Origin: Panorpa germanica | Lineage: Eukaryota > Arthropoda > Insecta > Mecoptera > Panorpidae | NCBI GenBank assembly: GCA_963678705.1 | Contig: OY783222.1 | Span: 620,001 to 684,000, forward strand | Length of the DNA: 64,000 bases | Reading direction: 5' to 3' | Part shown: positions 34,901-56,381 of the stretch, one piece after another | How positions within the stretch are numbered: position 1 is the stretch's first letter | Layout: each line of letters begins with the position of its first letter | Notes under the pieces: generated by a model | Database searches by the model: none | The model's input: the letters and a program-made list of their open reading frames with translations, nothing else | Told to the model about the DNA's origin: nothing | Translations under genes and position numbers: made by a program

Positions 34901-37900
34901 AATTCTTTTTTAAAAGAATCTAAAAGTTCAGATGATGAATTTGATTTTAATGTTAACAAATCTTACGACAAATCGTTATCCACATCTAGTGATAGTCTTT
35001 TGGTGATATCTGATGAAGAATTGAATTATTCTGCCAGTACACCTTATAAGAAAACAAACAATAATCTAAAAATTGATTTTAAAAGGCGATTATCAACAGC
35101 CAAAGATTGTAAAAATATATACGCTATATCGAGTGACAGTGAAGATGAAAAGCTGCAAGCACTGAAACAATCGTTGAATAGAAATAATAAAAAAATGGAT
35201 TGGAGTTATAAATGGTCTTCAGATGATGAAAGTAATGATAGTATATCACATGCAAACACTGACTTGGTATCGGAGAACATTTCAACAAAAATTACGAACA
35301 TCGCAGCTTCGACAAAATATCATCAGATCAGTACAGACTTAGATAATTCTGCAGAAGAGTCTTTATGTAACAATCTCTTAGGAATTGAAGACAATAAAGA
35401 CGCACATTATTCGAGTAATGAAAGTGATGCAGAAGACAATATAAATAAATCAAGCGCAAAAGTCTTGCACGTTATTAGTTCGGACAGTGATTCTGATAGT
35501 GTAACAAAAAAGGAGCAGACCTTTGAATCTGATATTATATCTACTCCCAGATGTAAAGAGAAACGTGATATTTCTAGTTTAAGCGATAATAATTTATCTA
35601 GTTATGATGAAATGAAACAATACTTTCCTACTGAATCTGACGAAGAAGTTTCACGAGATAAAAGCAAGCGAGATAATACATTAAATAAAAACACAACATA
35701 TCCTAAAAAATATTCTCCGTTTCAAGATTCGTTTGAAGTACCAGTAGATTTAACTCGTTTAGAAAATAACATTATAATAAATAATAGTTTAAGACAAAAA
35801 CCTAAACCTCGAAGGATAACAGAACTTCAAGAAATCAAGACACCTAATAAAAGTAAAATACCCTTACTTGATGAATCATTGAATAATCTTGCTGAAGGAG
35901 ACTTTGTAAATATTGATGAAGACCAAATATATAATTTAAATACACTTCCAGAATGCGCTCATGGTCGAACAAAGACTATTTCTAGAAATTCAACCGGCAG
36001 TAACTCTTCCGAATTGAATTTAAATGATGATTGTAGCATCTTAACAAATGATAAATACAATGAAGTTTTCAGTCCACCTGCTTCTAAAAGCGCGTTGGAA
36101 GAAATAAAATCTAAGCATACAGAAGGAGTTTGTACACCAAGAAATTCGAAAAATTTTCAAACCGTTGAAGATGGTCGTTACATGTATCGCACTAAAAATA
36201 TAACACCAAAACCAGATTATGAGCGAATGGATACTCCTCAGAGGCTAAAAGAATTACATAAATATGGATTAAAACCTTTAAAAAGAGCACGGGCTAATAA
36301 AATGTTAGAATATATATATAATCAGACCCATCCATTAGCTGAAATACAGTTAGATGAAATGGAAAGTTCAAGTAAAAGAAGAAAGGTATCGGAATATGAA
36401 GTAGTTGATGATGAAGTTAATTGTAATAAATCAAAGGCCAATCAAGAAACTTTGTCTAATTACGAAGAGCTAGCAATAAACACTAATGATATTGATAGAA
36501 GTACAAATGTGTTATTGCAAAATGGTTTTAATTGTGCAAATAATGATGAAGAAGTTATTTTGCCTACAAAATGGACAAAAGGAAAGGTTGGTTATATTAT
36601 TTAAGTATTTCAAATACAATTAAGCTAATTAATTTGTTACATTTTCTCTGTTCTTAAATATTCAATGCCTTTACGAATTGTTTCTTTGATTTATTAATTG
36701 ATTTTCTTTGTTATAGTTTATTATACTCAAAGTTTGAAATAAAGATTTCTTCTAATAAAAAGCGCTTCTGAACTTTTATAAAATAATCAAATTTGCTAAA
36801 CACAGCTTACGTGTATTTAAGGTTTATCTATATATATAAAAGAAAGTCGTGTTAGTTACACTATTTATAACTCAAGAACGGCTGAACCGATTTGGCTGAA
36901 AATTGGTGGGGAGGTAGCTTAGAACCAGGAGACGGACATAGGATCCCTTTTTATCCCGCTGCTAAAAATTCAATCTGCGTATATTTGTGGTGCCAAAACT
37001 CGAAAAGTTCGCATTCGAATACGCGCTTTTCTCATTTCTTTCCAGTTGATCATCGTGTATGTGTACTTTTTATTTACTTTCCCATTCATTTCATATTAGA
37101 CTGAGCCACAACGAAGCGTGGCCGGGTTTAGCTAGTTTAACATAAACAAAATTGCGTAATATTTAACAATTTGTTACCTATTTTAACGCTTTTTGAAACA
37201 ATAAATCTACATTTTTTTGGCTTAATAAAATTATAAAACTTCTTAAGAAGAGGATTAAATGATTATAACGTGTTTATTGCTATGTATGTAACTCTTTAAA
37301 GGGTTCCATTAACTTTAGGCGATTTTGTAAGGCCTATATATATTCCTTGAGATAGACTACTTAAGTTTACCGGAGTTTAATAATAGTAAATCGTTCTACC
37401 GTTCTTGTATCAGGTTTAGTCTTATTTCTCTTTAACTGACCATGTTAATTAAATGTTGCGATAATGATCTTATCTTATGACTTATTTATTTTTATAGATA
37501 GCAAGTTGCATGGTTCCTCTACATCTTTCATTCTTCAACCTGGTCTCATCTACGCCTGAGCTCAGAGAAGCTATATTAAGATACGAACCAATTGATTTGG
37601 ATGATTTGCATGCCCAGTTAAAAGATCTTGGCTTTAGATATGATTCAAAAGTAAGTACACTGTTCCACCCTTTAGGACATTGAAATAAAAGAGAAATAAC
37701 ATATTTATTTTTGTATATAGGATTTAATTTCGTTTCTGGATAAAAGATGTATTACTGTTAAAATGAAAGATCGATTTAGGAAGGAAAAACAAATGAAAAC
37801 AACACAAAGTAGTAAACACAAATCTAAGAAACAACAATCAAAGCAGACTGCCATGTGTTTGGAAACAGTGGACCTGGATCTTGACTTTCCAGACACTCAA

Positions 37901-38062
37901 AACCCAATCCCAGATAGTCAGAGAACTAGAGATAAAGTATTAAGTACTCACTACAGTTTAGATTTAAGTAGGAATAAACATTCAAATAAAATGGTAAATT
38001 TAAGAAAAGTTAAATCTGTTGAATTATGTTTTAAGCCAATTTCTGATAGTGAAAGCGATTAA
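31932..38062 (+). CDS. SLX4: SLX4/MUS312-type structure-specific endonuclease scaffold
   Basis: Exons 31932-32008, 32278-36586, 37498-37650 and 37721-38062 give 1626 residues with consistent phases (AG|T, then phase 0 twice). The C-terminal domain, about 1470-1540, matches SLX4: a leucine-rich ILRYEPIDLDDLHAQLKDLG segment and then LISFLDKRCITV plus a basic tail. In known SLX4 proteins this region binds the SLX1 nuclease, and the scaffold resolves recombination and repair intermediates in the nucleus. Most of exon 2 is Ser/Asn/Lys-rich and probably disordered. A PIP-like SSQISKYF motif lies near 33-40, and several hydrophobic-then-acidic motifs (VVLDLTQSSDSD, LVISDEE, VISSDSDSD) suggest SUMO binding. 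I see no UBZ finger or BTB domain. The start is the first in-frame ATG. The SLX4 call rests on the C-terminus. Confidence 0.85.
36793..37400. repeat. GCTAAACACAG dispersed repeat, split copy
   Basis: GCTAAACACAG.TTACGTGTATTTAAGGTTTAT recurs at 55612-55645 and, diverged, at 45521-45553. Here the Helitron sits inside it and the repeat seems to continue after 37136 (TAACA.AAA.T..C.TA..). The right boundary is unclear. Confidence 0.55.
36827..37135 (+). mobile_element. Non-autonomous Helitron, intact ends
   Basis: 309 bp, lying in SLX4 intron 2 (36587-37497). It starts TCTATATATATAAAAGAAAG after host A (36826) and ends CTAG (37132-37135) before host T. A hairpin GCCAC-AACGAAGC-GTGGC (37105-37122) lies just upstream of the 3' end. 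These are the defining Helitron features. It has no Rep/helicase coding capacity; the ORF 36892-37104 is incidental. It interrupts an older repeat (see 36793). Confidence 0.9.
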
Positions 38063-38544
38063 TAACTATATAAACACATATAGTATATAATATATATTTA
38101 CAAAACTTATTAACTTTATGTATTTTATATCAATATTTGTATATTATAATGTTTATAAATATAAATAAATTTTTAAAGAAAATAGTAAAGTTTTTTGTTC
38201 TTACGTATATTCAAGCTTGAATTTCGTATCTTGATAAAAGATACTCTGGAACGAAACACCAATTAAAGTTCAAACTTAGTTATTTTATAGCAAGTTATTT
38301 TGCTTTAAAATTATTTATTATTATTTAAAAGTAAAACTTATTTAAATTATTAAATTATTTAAAAATATGCACCAAGTATATATTTGCTTTTATATATTCA
38401 CCCTCTATTGACAGATTATTGAACTAAACTTTCAATTCATAGAAATTTACAACAGTTTACAAGCACATCAAATTGCATCAAATAAACTAAAAGAAACTTC
38501 AAAAGTTATTTCTAATTTCAGTAGTTATACTTCATTATTGAAAA
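38063..38544. other. SLX4 3' UTR and PSMA4 promoter region
   Basis: About 480 bp separate the two genes. An AATAAA near 38163 could serve SLX4. An initiator-like TTTCAGTAG near 38516 lies shortly upstream of the PSMA4 start codon. Confidence 0.45.
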
Positions 38545-40616
38545 ATGGTAATTAATAAAGATAGTTTTTTTAATATTGAATATAAGTAATTTATTATTTA
38601 TTGGCATGTATTTATAAATGTATAATTTGAGGTTACGTGAACTGCTTTGTCATGCAATGACAATTTGTCTTTTAGAACAGAAATAATAAATCTATTTTTT
38701 TCGTTTGTAGGCTCGTCGATATGACACAAGAACGACAATTTTCTCACCAGAAGGTAATGTTTAAAATTGTACTAATTTTAATACATCTTGTCATTATGTA
38801 TGTACAAATGTCAAGACTGTTCTTATAATTGTTCATTGATTGTTATTGAACATAGGTGCACATTTATCATGAGTTATAGAGTGAAATACAAATATCTTGA
38901 ATTTATTTATATTAGGGCGGCTATATCAAGTGGAATATGCTATGGAAGCGGTAAGTCATGCCGGTACCTGCTTAGGACTTAAAGCAGCTGATGGAATTAT
39001 TCTAGCAGCTGAACGGCGAAATACCAATAAACTATTAGATGAAGTATTCCTGTCTGAAAAGATTTATGCCCTAAATGAGTAAGTTTAACTCAGTTGTTAG
39101 TATTTTATCATATACAATTCCTTTGTTATTTGTTTTTAAAAATCGACAATGATTTTAATAGTGATATGGTCTGCTCTGTTGCTGGAATTACTGCTGACGC
39201 AAATGTCCTTACTGCCGAACTTCGCCTTATAGCCCAACGCTACTTGTTGCAATACGATGAGCCTATGCCATGCGAGCAACTCGTTTCTTCTCTGTGTGAT
39301 GTTAAGCAAGCATACACTCAATATGGAGGTAAATTTACACTAAATTGTTTGTGTTTGTGTTACGCATATCTTTTTCATATTATCATTTATCTAATTTATC
39401 TCGGCCAACAACAGGTAAACGTCCCTTCGGAGTGTCGCTGCTGTACATGGGCTGGGACAAGCACTATGGTTATCAACTATATCAATCTGACCCTAGTGGC
39501 AATTACAGCGGATGGAAAGCAACTTGTATTGGAAATAATAGCGCTGTAAGTTGGCATTTTTGTATTTCTCATTTTTTAGTGGTCGATTTTTCAATTGTTG
39601 ATTGAAATTGATGTTAATAAATGTGTATTGGCGTGTCTATTTTATTAAATATCTAAATATTGACGGAGATATAGCAATTAAAAGTTTGAATTGTAGTTTT
39701 AGCGCTAGAAATGGTCGGCTATATTTGTATGACGTGACATGCACTGACGTTAACGTCAGTTATTTGTTGAGTAGGTCAGTGGTGTGGTAATGTTTTTTAG
39801 CTGTTGGTAGTCAAATCATAATAAGTTTTCAATCAATAATAAGTTTTTATTTTATTTAACCCTGCTAAGGCGGACATAATATTGAAATTTTATTGTTCCT
39901 TGAAATAGCTGTAAATAATATTTGATATTTTGATATATAAATACATATAGCAGAGATTTATGAGCTGTAATGTTAAAGATAAACTACAAAAAGAATATTT
40001 AAAGCATCAGTAACAATAATGTTCCAGGCTGCAGTTTCCAGTTTGAAGCAGGAGTACAAGGATAATATGTCGGTCCAGGAAGCTCAGGAATTAGCCGTCA
40101 AAGTGCTTAGCAAGACTTTAGATATGACTAAACTTACATCAGAAAAAGGTAACTTCAAAGTAAAATTATATTCAGTATGTAATGCAGTGGAAGAAAGCTT
40201 AAAATGTAGATACGTTATTCATCTAACTAATTGCAGCTTTAGATTTTGATTCGCGTTTAAGTTACTTACATAAAACGATTTAAACATAAAAAACATGTTT
40301 TTTTTGATAATATTTAACCTACTGTATAGTATCGCCATCTATATTTCGCGAGAAATGGTCAAGTATCGTTTCACCTTAATATAGTTGATGCACTTAAAAA
40401 TAGTGAATAAAATAAAAAATTTACTGCTTTAATTTATTGTAATGTTGTTTTACAGTGGAGATGGCAACGCTTACCCGTGAAAATGGAAAAACTAAAATTA
40501 AGATCTTAAATAACGTAGATGTTGATGCTCTTATTGCTAAGTATGAGAAAACTGAGGCTGAAGCAGAAGCAGCACGTGCCGCAAGTTCTAATACATCAAC
40601 TGGTCGATCAGGCTAA
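38545..40616 (+). CDS. PSMA4: Proteasome subunit alpha type-4
   Basis: Seven coding segments: 38545-38547 (the ATG alone), 38711-38753, 38916-39078, 39162-39328, 39415-39545, 40028-40148 and 40456-40616. They give 262 residues, the usual length (human is 261). The protein starts [15 protein letters not shown] and continues [20 protein letters not shown], the alpha-subunit N-terminal signature, and contains [17 protein letters not shown] and [18 protein letters not shown]. It is a structural alpha-ring subunit of the 20S core (Drosophila Prosα3). The C-terminal tail is Glu/Ala-rich and ends in Ser/Gly. Intron 5 (39546-40027) contains a MITE copy. Identification is secure. Confidence 0.96.
39562..39975 (+). 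mobile_element. MITE family GGGCTTGTGTCC, copy 3 (in PSMA4 intron)
   Basis: From CTCATTTTTTAGTGGTCGAT (39577) to the AGCAGAGATTTATGA stretch (39950-39964) it aligns with copy 2 inverted. The left terminus is decayed and the last ~200 bp, including the right terminus, are absent. It includes an 18-bp perfect palindrome ACTGACGTTAACGTCAGT at 39743-39760. It ends about 50 bp before the exon-6 acceptor. Confidence 0.75.
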
Positions 40617-41429
40617 ACCTAATCTATTACTTAAAACATACAATTAATTTTAAAATCAAATATATGTTTACAAATTACTTGATTTGTAATTGATACATTA
40701 CTTATTATAAATTTTTTTTGTAAAACTGAAGAAATATTTTTATTATTAATATTCTTTTTATTAAGTTATGAAGACGGCACAGTGGCCAAGAGAGTTATGA
40801 TTGTCTACAGACTGCTGCTAGATCTTCTGATCAGCGCTATATTTCCTGGATTTGGTTGTTATCATAATTAATGAGGAAGTGGTGTATTAAATATAGGTCG
40901 CCGGTGATAAAATTTTCATGGTTTATTAGAAAATAATCAAATCAAATTTGCCGCCGAAATAAAATGCTGCATTCAATGAAATTGATAGTAGCCCATTGTT
41001 TCTTTCATTAACTATCAAATAACTGGAATTGGGAAATATTTTAAATAAACAAAATACGATTTTGTTTTTTTACAGATATATGATTTTCATTTTTTTATTA
41101 ATATTTAACTAATAATTAGTTATGTAAATAACACCATGTTGAACGTTTCCATACTCTCTAAACTAACACGTATTTCGCATTTTCGTAAAATATTGCCCTT
41201 TAATTAACGTTTAGCTTAAATTAGATATATATTTATAAACTTTATAATTTCAACTAATAAAAAAATATATTTTATTATTAACTTGCTAGTAACTTTTCAA
41301 AATTATTAAAATATATTTAAAAGAAGCGCTGGGTTGGAGATTATATTGGATGCGTTGCATTGTGGGACACTGCCGTCTTCATCATCGAGTTCTCCATCTT
41401 TTTACTCCTAGTTAAAGGCCGAAACAAAA
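40617..41429. other. PSMA4 3' flank and ATP synthase alpha promoter region
   Basis: An 813-bp intergenic stretch. A perfect 12-bp inverted repeat, ATGAAGACGGCA at 40768-40779 and TGCCGTCTTCAT at 41371-41382, bounds 615 bp of it, perhaps a MITE whose right end now lies in the promoter or 5' UTR of the next gene. The stretch from 41383 to 41429 is probably ATP synthase 5' UTR. Confidence 0.5.
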
Positions 41430-45186
<3,757 letters not shown>

Positions 45187-46192
45187 TTCATTTATCTGAA
45201 ATTCAGATATTAGAAAAACAGACATTTGTAATAAAGAACAGCATAGTCAAATTAAGTACCAGCAACGCAATACAATACGAAAAGCTGGTGGAATCAGTGC
45301 CAGTTGTGAAATGTAAAAAACAGAACGAAAATTGTTAATGTGAATTTATAATTAATATAAAAAAATCAAAGAACTTGTTTTTTTTTTCTTAATTATGATA
45401 TATAGTAAAATATGTATTGCATTTTTATTTAAAATAAAACCTATAAACTAAATTCTTTTATGATGTTTAAATTAAATGATATATGTGCTTTTGTTATCTA
45501 TAATAATTGAGAGATTACTTCTGCTAAACACAGATACGTCTATTTAGGATTTTTCTAATATAACAAAAATTACGTATTGTTTACCTAATATTCAAATTTT
45601 TGTTAGAAGTTACTACTTTTTGAAAAATACTGACTTATTTAGATCTTGTTGAACATAAATATGCTACATCACTTTGATTAGTGACATCTATTGAATTGTT
45701 TTAGATTATTTAGATGATTTCATTTGAAAATGTAGCAGACGTTTTCTTTAGAATGTTTGAATAACTTATAGGTGGTACAAAATAAAGGTAATTATAATTA
45801 TAGTAATTTTATTAATTAGTTTTATTTTATTTAAATAAAGATATATATATTTATATGGCGCCATCCGTTTTTTGAATCCTGGACAACGCAAGTATAATAA
45901 ACATTTTCCGCATTTTCATGTATTCTTATAATCAAACTTTAATTATCATTTCTAAAAATTACTTTTTTTTTTTTGTCTATTATTATAAAACATAAACAAT
46001 TATTCTTTAATTAAAATATGCTTTGTAGATAACAAAATAGTCAAAATAGTTTCCTGTAAGTTCGTAGATAATCGGAAACATTCGGTATTATATAAATTCT
46101 CTCAGAATTGTTGTCAAAATATCACCATCTGCGCATCATTCTTCTCCTTTGTGATTTCTAAGAGGGAAGGTGTTTTTGGCGGTGAGCAGCGT
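45187..46192. other. Intergenic between ATP synthase alpha and vasa
   Basis: ATP synthase 3' UTR followed by AT-rich DNA. A diverged GCTAAACACAG repeat copy lies at 45521-45600. No coding feature. Confidence 0.5.
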
Positions 46193-46314
46193 CTTCAGTT
46201 AGCCTTTCAGTCGTCCTTACTAAATTAAATAAAATATAATTAAAACGATTTCTTGTTTAATCAAACTCTTATTATTTCTAATAAGAAGACACAAGTGCTT
46301 CTATTTTTATTAAG
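46193..46314 (+). other. Probable vasa 5' UTR exon
   Basis: Two initiator-like sites, TTCAGTT (46194-46200) and TTCAGTC (46206-46212), precede a stretch ending at donor ATTAAG|GTAATT (46314). The next exon starts at 46593 after TTTCAG, with 30 nt of leader before the ATG. The exon start is approximate. Confidence 0.45.
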
Positions 46315-46622
46315 GTAATTATATTCAACTAATCTCATTAACGCTTTTTTTTTGTTGTTGTCAAGGGCATCCAACACGTGCATGTACCGGGGTTAGTATT
46401 TGCATAATTTTGAGAAATAATCGCCGATTTTGATATGATTTTAATTTACTTCGTCAAAATATATATTATTAGAATAATTTCATCAATAGCATTTCGGCGC
46501 ATTTAATATTGGCCAATGTTGTACATGTCCTTAGTAGTGTATATTATAGGTTTTAATATTCGCTGATATTCGCAATTTTTTTTATGTTTCAGAGAACTCA
46601 AGTACATATAAATTCCAACACA

Positions 46623-53028
<6,406 letters not shown>

Positions 53029-54200
53029 TTTTAAGTTTACCGTATTAGAAAGTCAGTTTTTTTCTTATAATTTAAGTACAATTTTAAAATTTAAGCATTT
53101 AACTATTAGGAAATATTTTTTTCTTATAATTTTAAAATTCAAGTATTCCTTACTCTTAACACAATCTGTGTTAATTTTTTTTGTGGTATTTCACAGATAC
53201 TGTGATTATCCTTTTACGTATTTAGTATAAATTAGTATATATAGACATTTAACATTAACAAGTTTCAAGCTATATGCGTATATAGCAAGAAACCAATCGA
53301 CACATTCTAAGACCTGTGATTAAAAAATAGAATAGTTTATTCTGTTAAGTATACATAAATGAAATCTCTTAAAATACTAAGAAAAAATTAATAATGAAAT
53401 CTGTGATGATATTCGTGTGTACGAATATTACGAAAAGTATTTCTGTTCTCGCAAAGACTAAGCCAAAATTATGGTAGGTTAATAATTCTGTATTGAATTT
53501 TAATACTACTTATTGTTAAAATGTATTTTAAATTTTACTAATGTGTTCTCTGTTTATTCATTAAATGATATTGTTTCAAAGACTATTTTTATGCTGAATA
53601 AAAGCAATATAACTTTGTTTAAAATGTCCTATTTTTAATTATTTGTACTTCTGATATAAATTAATATGTTTTCTTTAACCACATAGGAAGCTGGAAAATT
53701 ATGAACTTAATATAAATTTAATTCTCTTTCTGGTCGTGCTGAAAAAGTTATCTATAAACAATAGTTTTTTAAATAAAACAATTTTTAGCTGGAGTCGAGA
53801 TCATCGAAATCTTTCAATGTTTGGATACGGTTTTTCTGATCTTAAATTAATTTGTAGCTTAAGTCTAGACTCATCTAGAAGAAGCTGAATAATTATTAAG
53901 CTGCGGTATTTATTAATAATATGAGCTTGATACAAATGTTTAGTGTTCAAATCAAATTCAAATCATTTCAATTATCTATTGTAAATTTAAAATCAAGAAG
54001 CGAATGCCGCGTTTTTTTTTAATATTACTGTGTGTTACTAGTCGTTCCATCTTGCGTTAAATGTTGTACTTATGAAATCATAACCTTAAAATTAAGTCAT
54101 CAGAAAATCGTGTATTCCACTCAATTTACATACATTTAGAAAACTATTTCTTAATAATAAAAGTTGTTAATTTAACAATTTAGTATATTAATAAATAAAA
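53029..54200. other. Vasa 3' UTR and intergenic DNA
   Basis: AT-rich. A likely polyadenylation signal (GAATAAAAGC) is near 53597. No gene recognised before the ATG at 54201. Confidence 0.5.
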
Positions 54201-55097
54201 ATGTGTGATATTGAAGGTATTAATAAAATTGCAAAATATTTAAGAGTACCACCTGGGAAATTAACAATTAACAAAAGACAGGTATAAGTAAAAATAAATT
54301 ATTCCGTCATGCATGTTTTTTATTAAAACCAAGTATAAATTAATTAAAATTCTTTTTATTTTATGTTATAATGAAATAGCTGATTACAAGATCTGCAAAA
54401 GATGAAGTTCTGGAAGGTTTTATGCAGATTGTTACATCATTAGCTGAAGAAAGTAATGTACTGAAAGATTTCAGTAATAACGTTGACAAATGTCTAATTT
54501 ATAGATGGATAGAATTTGCAAAGTGTTATACAAATTCCTTAGATGATAAAAGTAGCAGGTTGACATTAAAGGTATGATAAAAGGTTAATAAAAAGAATTT
54601 AACTACATTTTCTTGTTAAAACTAAAAGCATTAAATAACTGATATTCTTTTTCTGCTTTGTTCCTCACTTTCTCTGCTGCCATTCAATACATTTCAATAT
54701 AATAACGATACTAAAATTTAAAGTGTGTAGCAATTTTTGCACCCCTCTTATGTATATATATTTTAATTGATTTTCATCTTTTTTTTTAGGAGCTAAATAA
54801 AGCCTTGGAAAGCAGTTCTTATTTAGTTGGATATTCTATATCAATAGCTGATGTCGTTGTCTTCTACGGAATACAAAATCTTATGGTCCGATATTAATAT
54901 TTACTATCATAATATCAATAAATGTTCCTCTAGTTTCCAAGTTTAAATATCTTAATCTTTATTTTTAGGCCACCCTTTCTCATGCTGATAAAGAGAATTA
55001 TTTACATTTATCCCGTTGGTTTGAACACCTTCAGCAGGATAAAGCGCTAAGGCAAGGAGCTGCACTTGTCAACTTTAGTACCATTCATCTAGTGTAA
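54201..55097 (+). CDS. EEF1E1: AIMP3 / EEF1E1 homologue
   Basis: Exons 54201-54281, 54380-54571, 54790-54885 and 54969-55097, all phase 0, give 165 residues (human EEF1E1 is 174). The C-terminal half has the GST-C fold signature of the family: YLVGYSISIADVVVFYGIQ followed by LSHADKENYLHLSRWFEHLQ. The family protein is a non-catalytic part of the multi-tRNA-synthetase complex that contacts methionyl-tRNA synthetase and has a DNA-damage role in vertebrates. The N-terminal half is diverged. The exon-3 donor is ATG|GTCCGA, the same unusual hexamer as in ATP synthase exon 4. Identification is by the C-terminal half and size. Confidence 0.88.
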
Positions 55098-56381
55098 TTT
55101 GCAGGACAACTTTAGCAATGTTACGTTTTCTACCTGAGGTTTATAGTTTAAAAATTAATGTATTTATTTATTAACTTAAAATAAATAGTTTAATTTATAA
55201 CTTATTATGTATTAAAGAAATAAGCAATTTAGTAATAATGGTAAAAGATATTGAAATTAAATCTTTCTCATATACTTTTGTCTGTAATCTCATTATATTT
55301 ATATATAAATATATATTATAATATATAAATGAGACTCACAGTTATATATCTTTATTTAAAACAAATTACATAAAGATATGTAAAAAGTAAAATATTATTA
55401 AGTCTTTTACGTAAAATTTAATCAGTATTTTATATAATATATCATTTGTTTATAAAGGTAATAATACTTTAGGAGCGATTATGTTAGAATACTTTGATAA
55501 ACAAATTATATAAATATACAAATGCTTGGTTAATGCTCTGTATTTCTAGTTAAAATAGAAGGACTCTTAATTTTTTCTACTAAATTACATTCCTAGTATT
55601 TTATAAAATACCTGCTAAACACAGTTACGTGTATTTAAGGTTTATCTGACCTAACAAAAATTACCTGTTACCCTATATTACTTTATTGATTTAGGTTTTA
55701 CCTAATATGTAACCTGTATATGTCTTGAGAAATAAGTTTACGTTTTTGCGTATTAGCATACCTTTCCAACGATTAAAGGGTGTCAGAATAGCTATGAAAT
55801 AATAAATACCCTTTTAGATTAAATATTACTGGGTTTCGTTTGAGTAAAATCATGTTTTGTGTTTTGCATGTGTCTTATTTGTAATGCGATTGAAGTTTGT
55901 GTATAAAGATACATATTCTATACACTTCTTCAAATAGAAATTAATGAAATTGCTTAAATATTGTCATGCTATATTATATCACTTTTTGTAATTAACATCT
56001 TATTGACATAAGAATTGGAGATAATTACAAATAGTTATACAAATACAATTGACTAATCGATATAAAGCATTTTCCTTATTTATTCATGAAATGTACTTAA
56101 TATACTTGTAAGGACTTTAGGAAATGTTAGTTTTATTTATTTTTTAATAAAGATTTATTTGTGTTTATTATTAAAATTTTGATATTTATACTTTCTGTAT
56201 TATAATTATCAATAATACATTATATTTTTGATTGCCAAATTTATAAAAATGAAGTGCTTCTTTTAAGATTCATAAAACCCCGCGTAAAGAATTGCTACCA
56301 CGGACAAAAAATATAAGAAAACAGTAGCAGCGCTAAGAAACTATAGAGTGGCACAAAACCTCAAACTTAACAACAAACAAA
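55098..56381. other. Intergenic with a GCTAAACACAG repeat copy
   Basis: AT-rich DNA. The repeat copy starts near 55612 and may extend to about 55850. The last ~90 bp (56290-56381), slightly richer in G+C, are probably the zinc-finger gene's promoter and 5' UTR. Confidence 0.5.
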
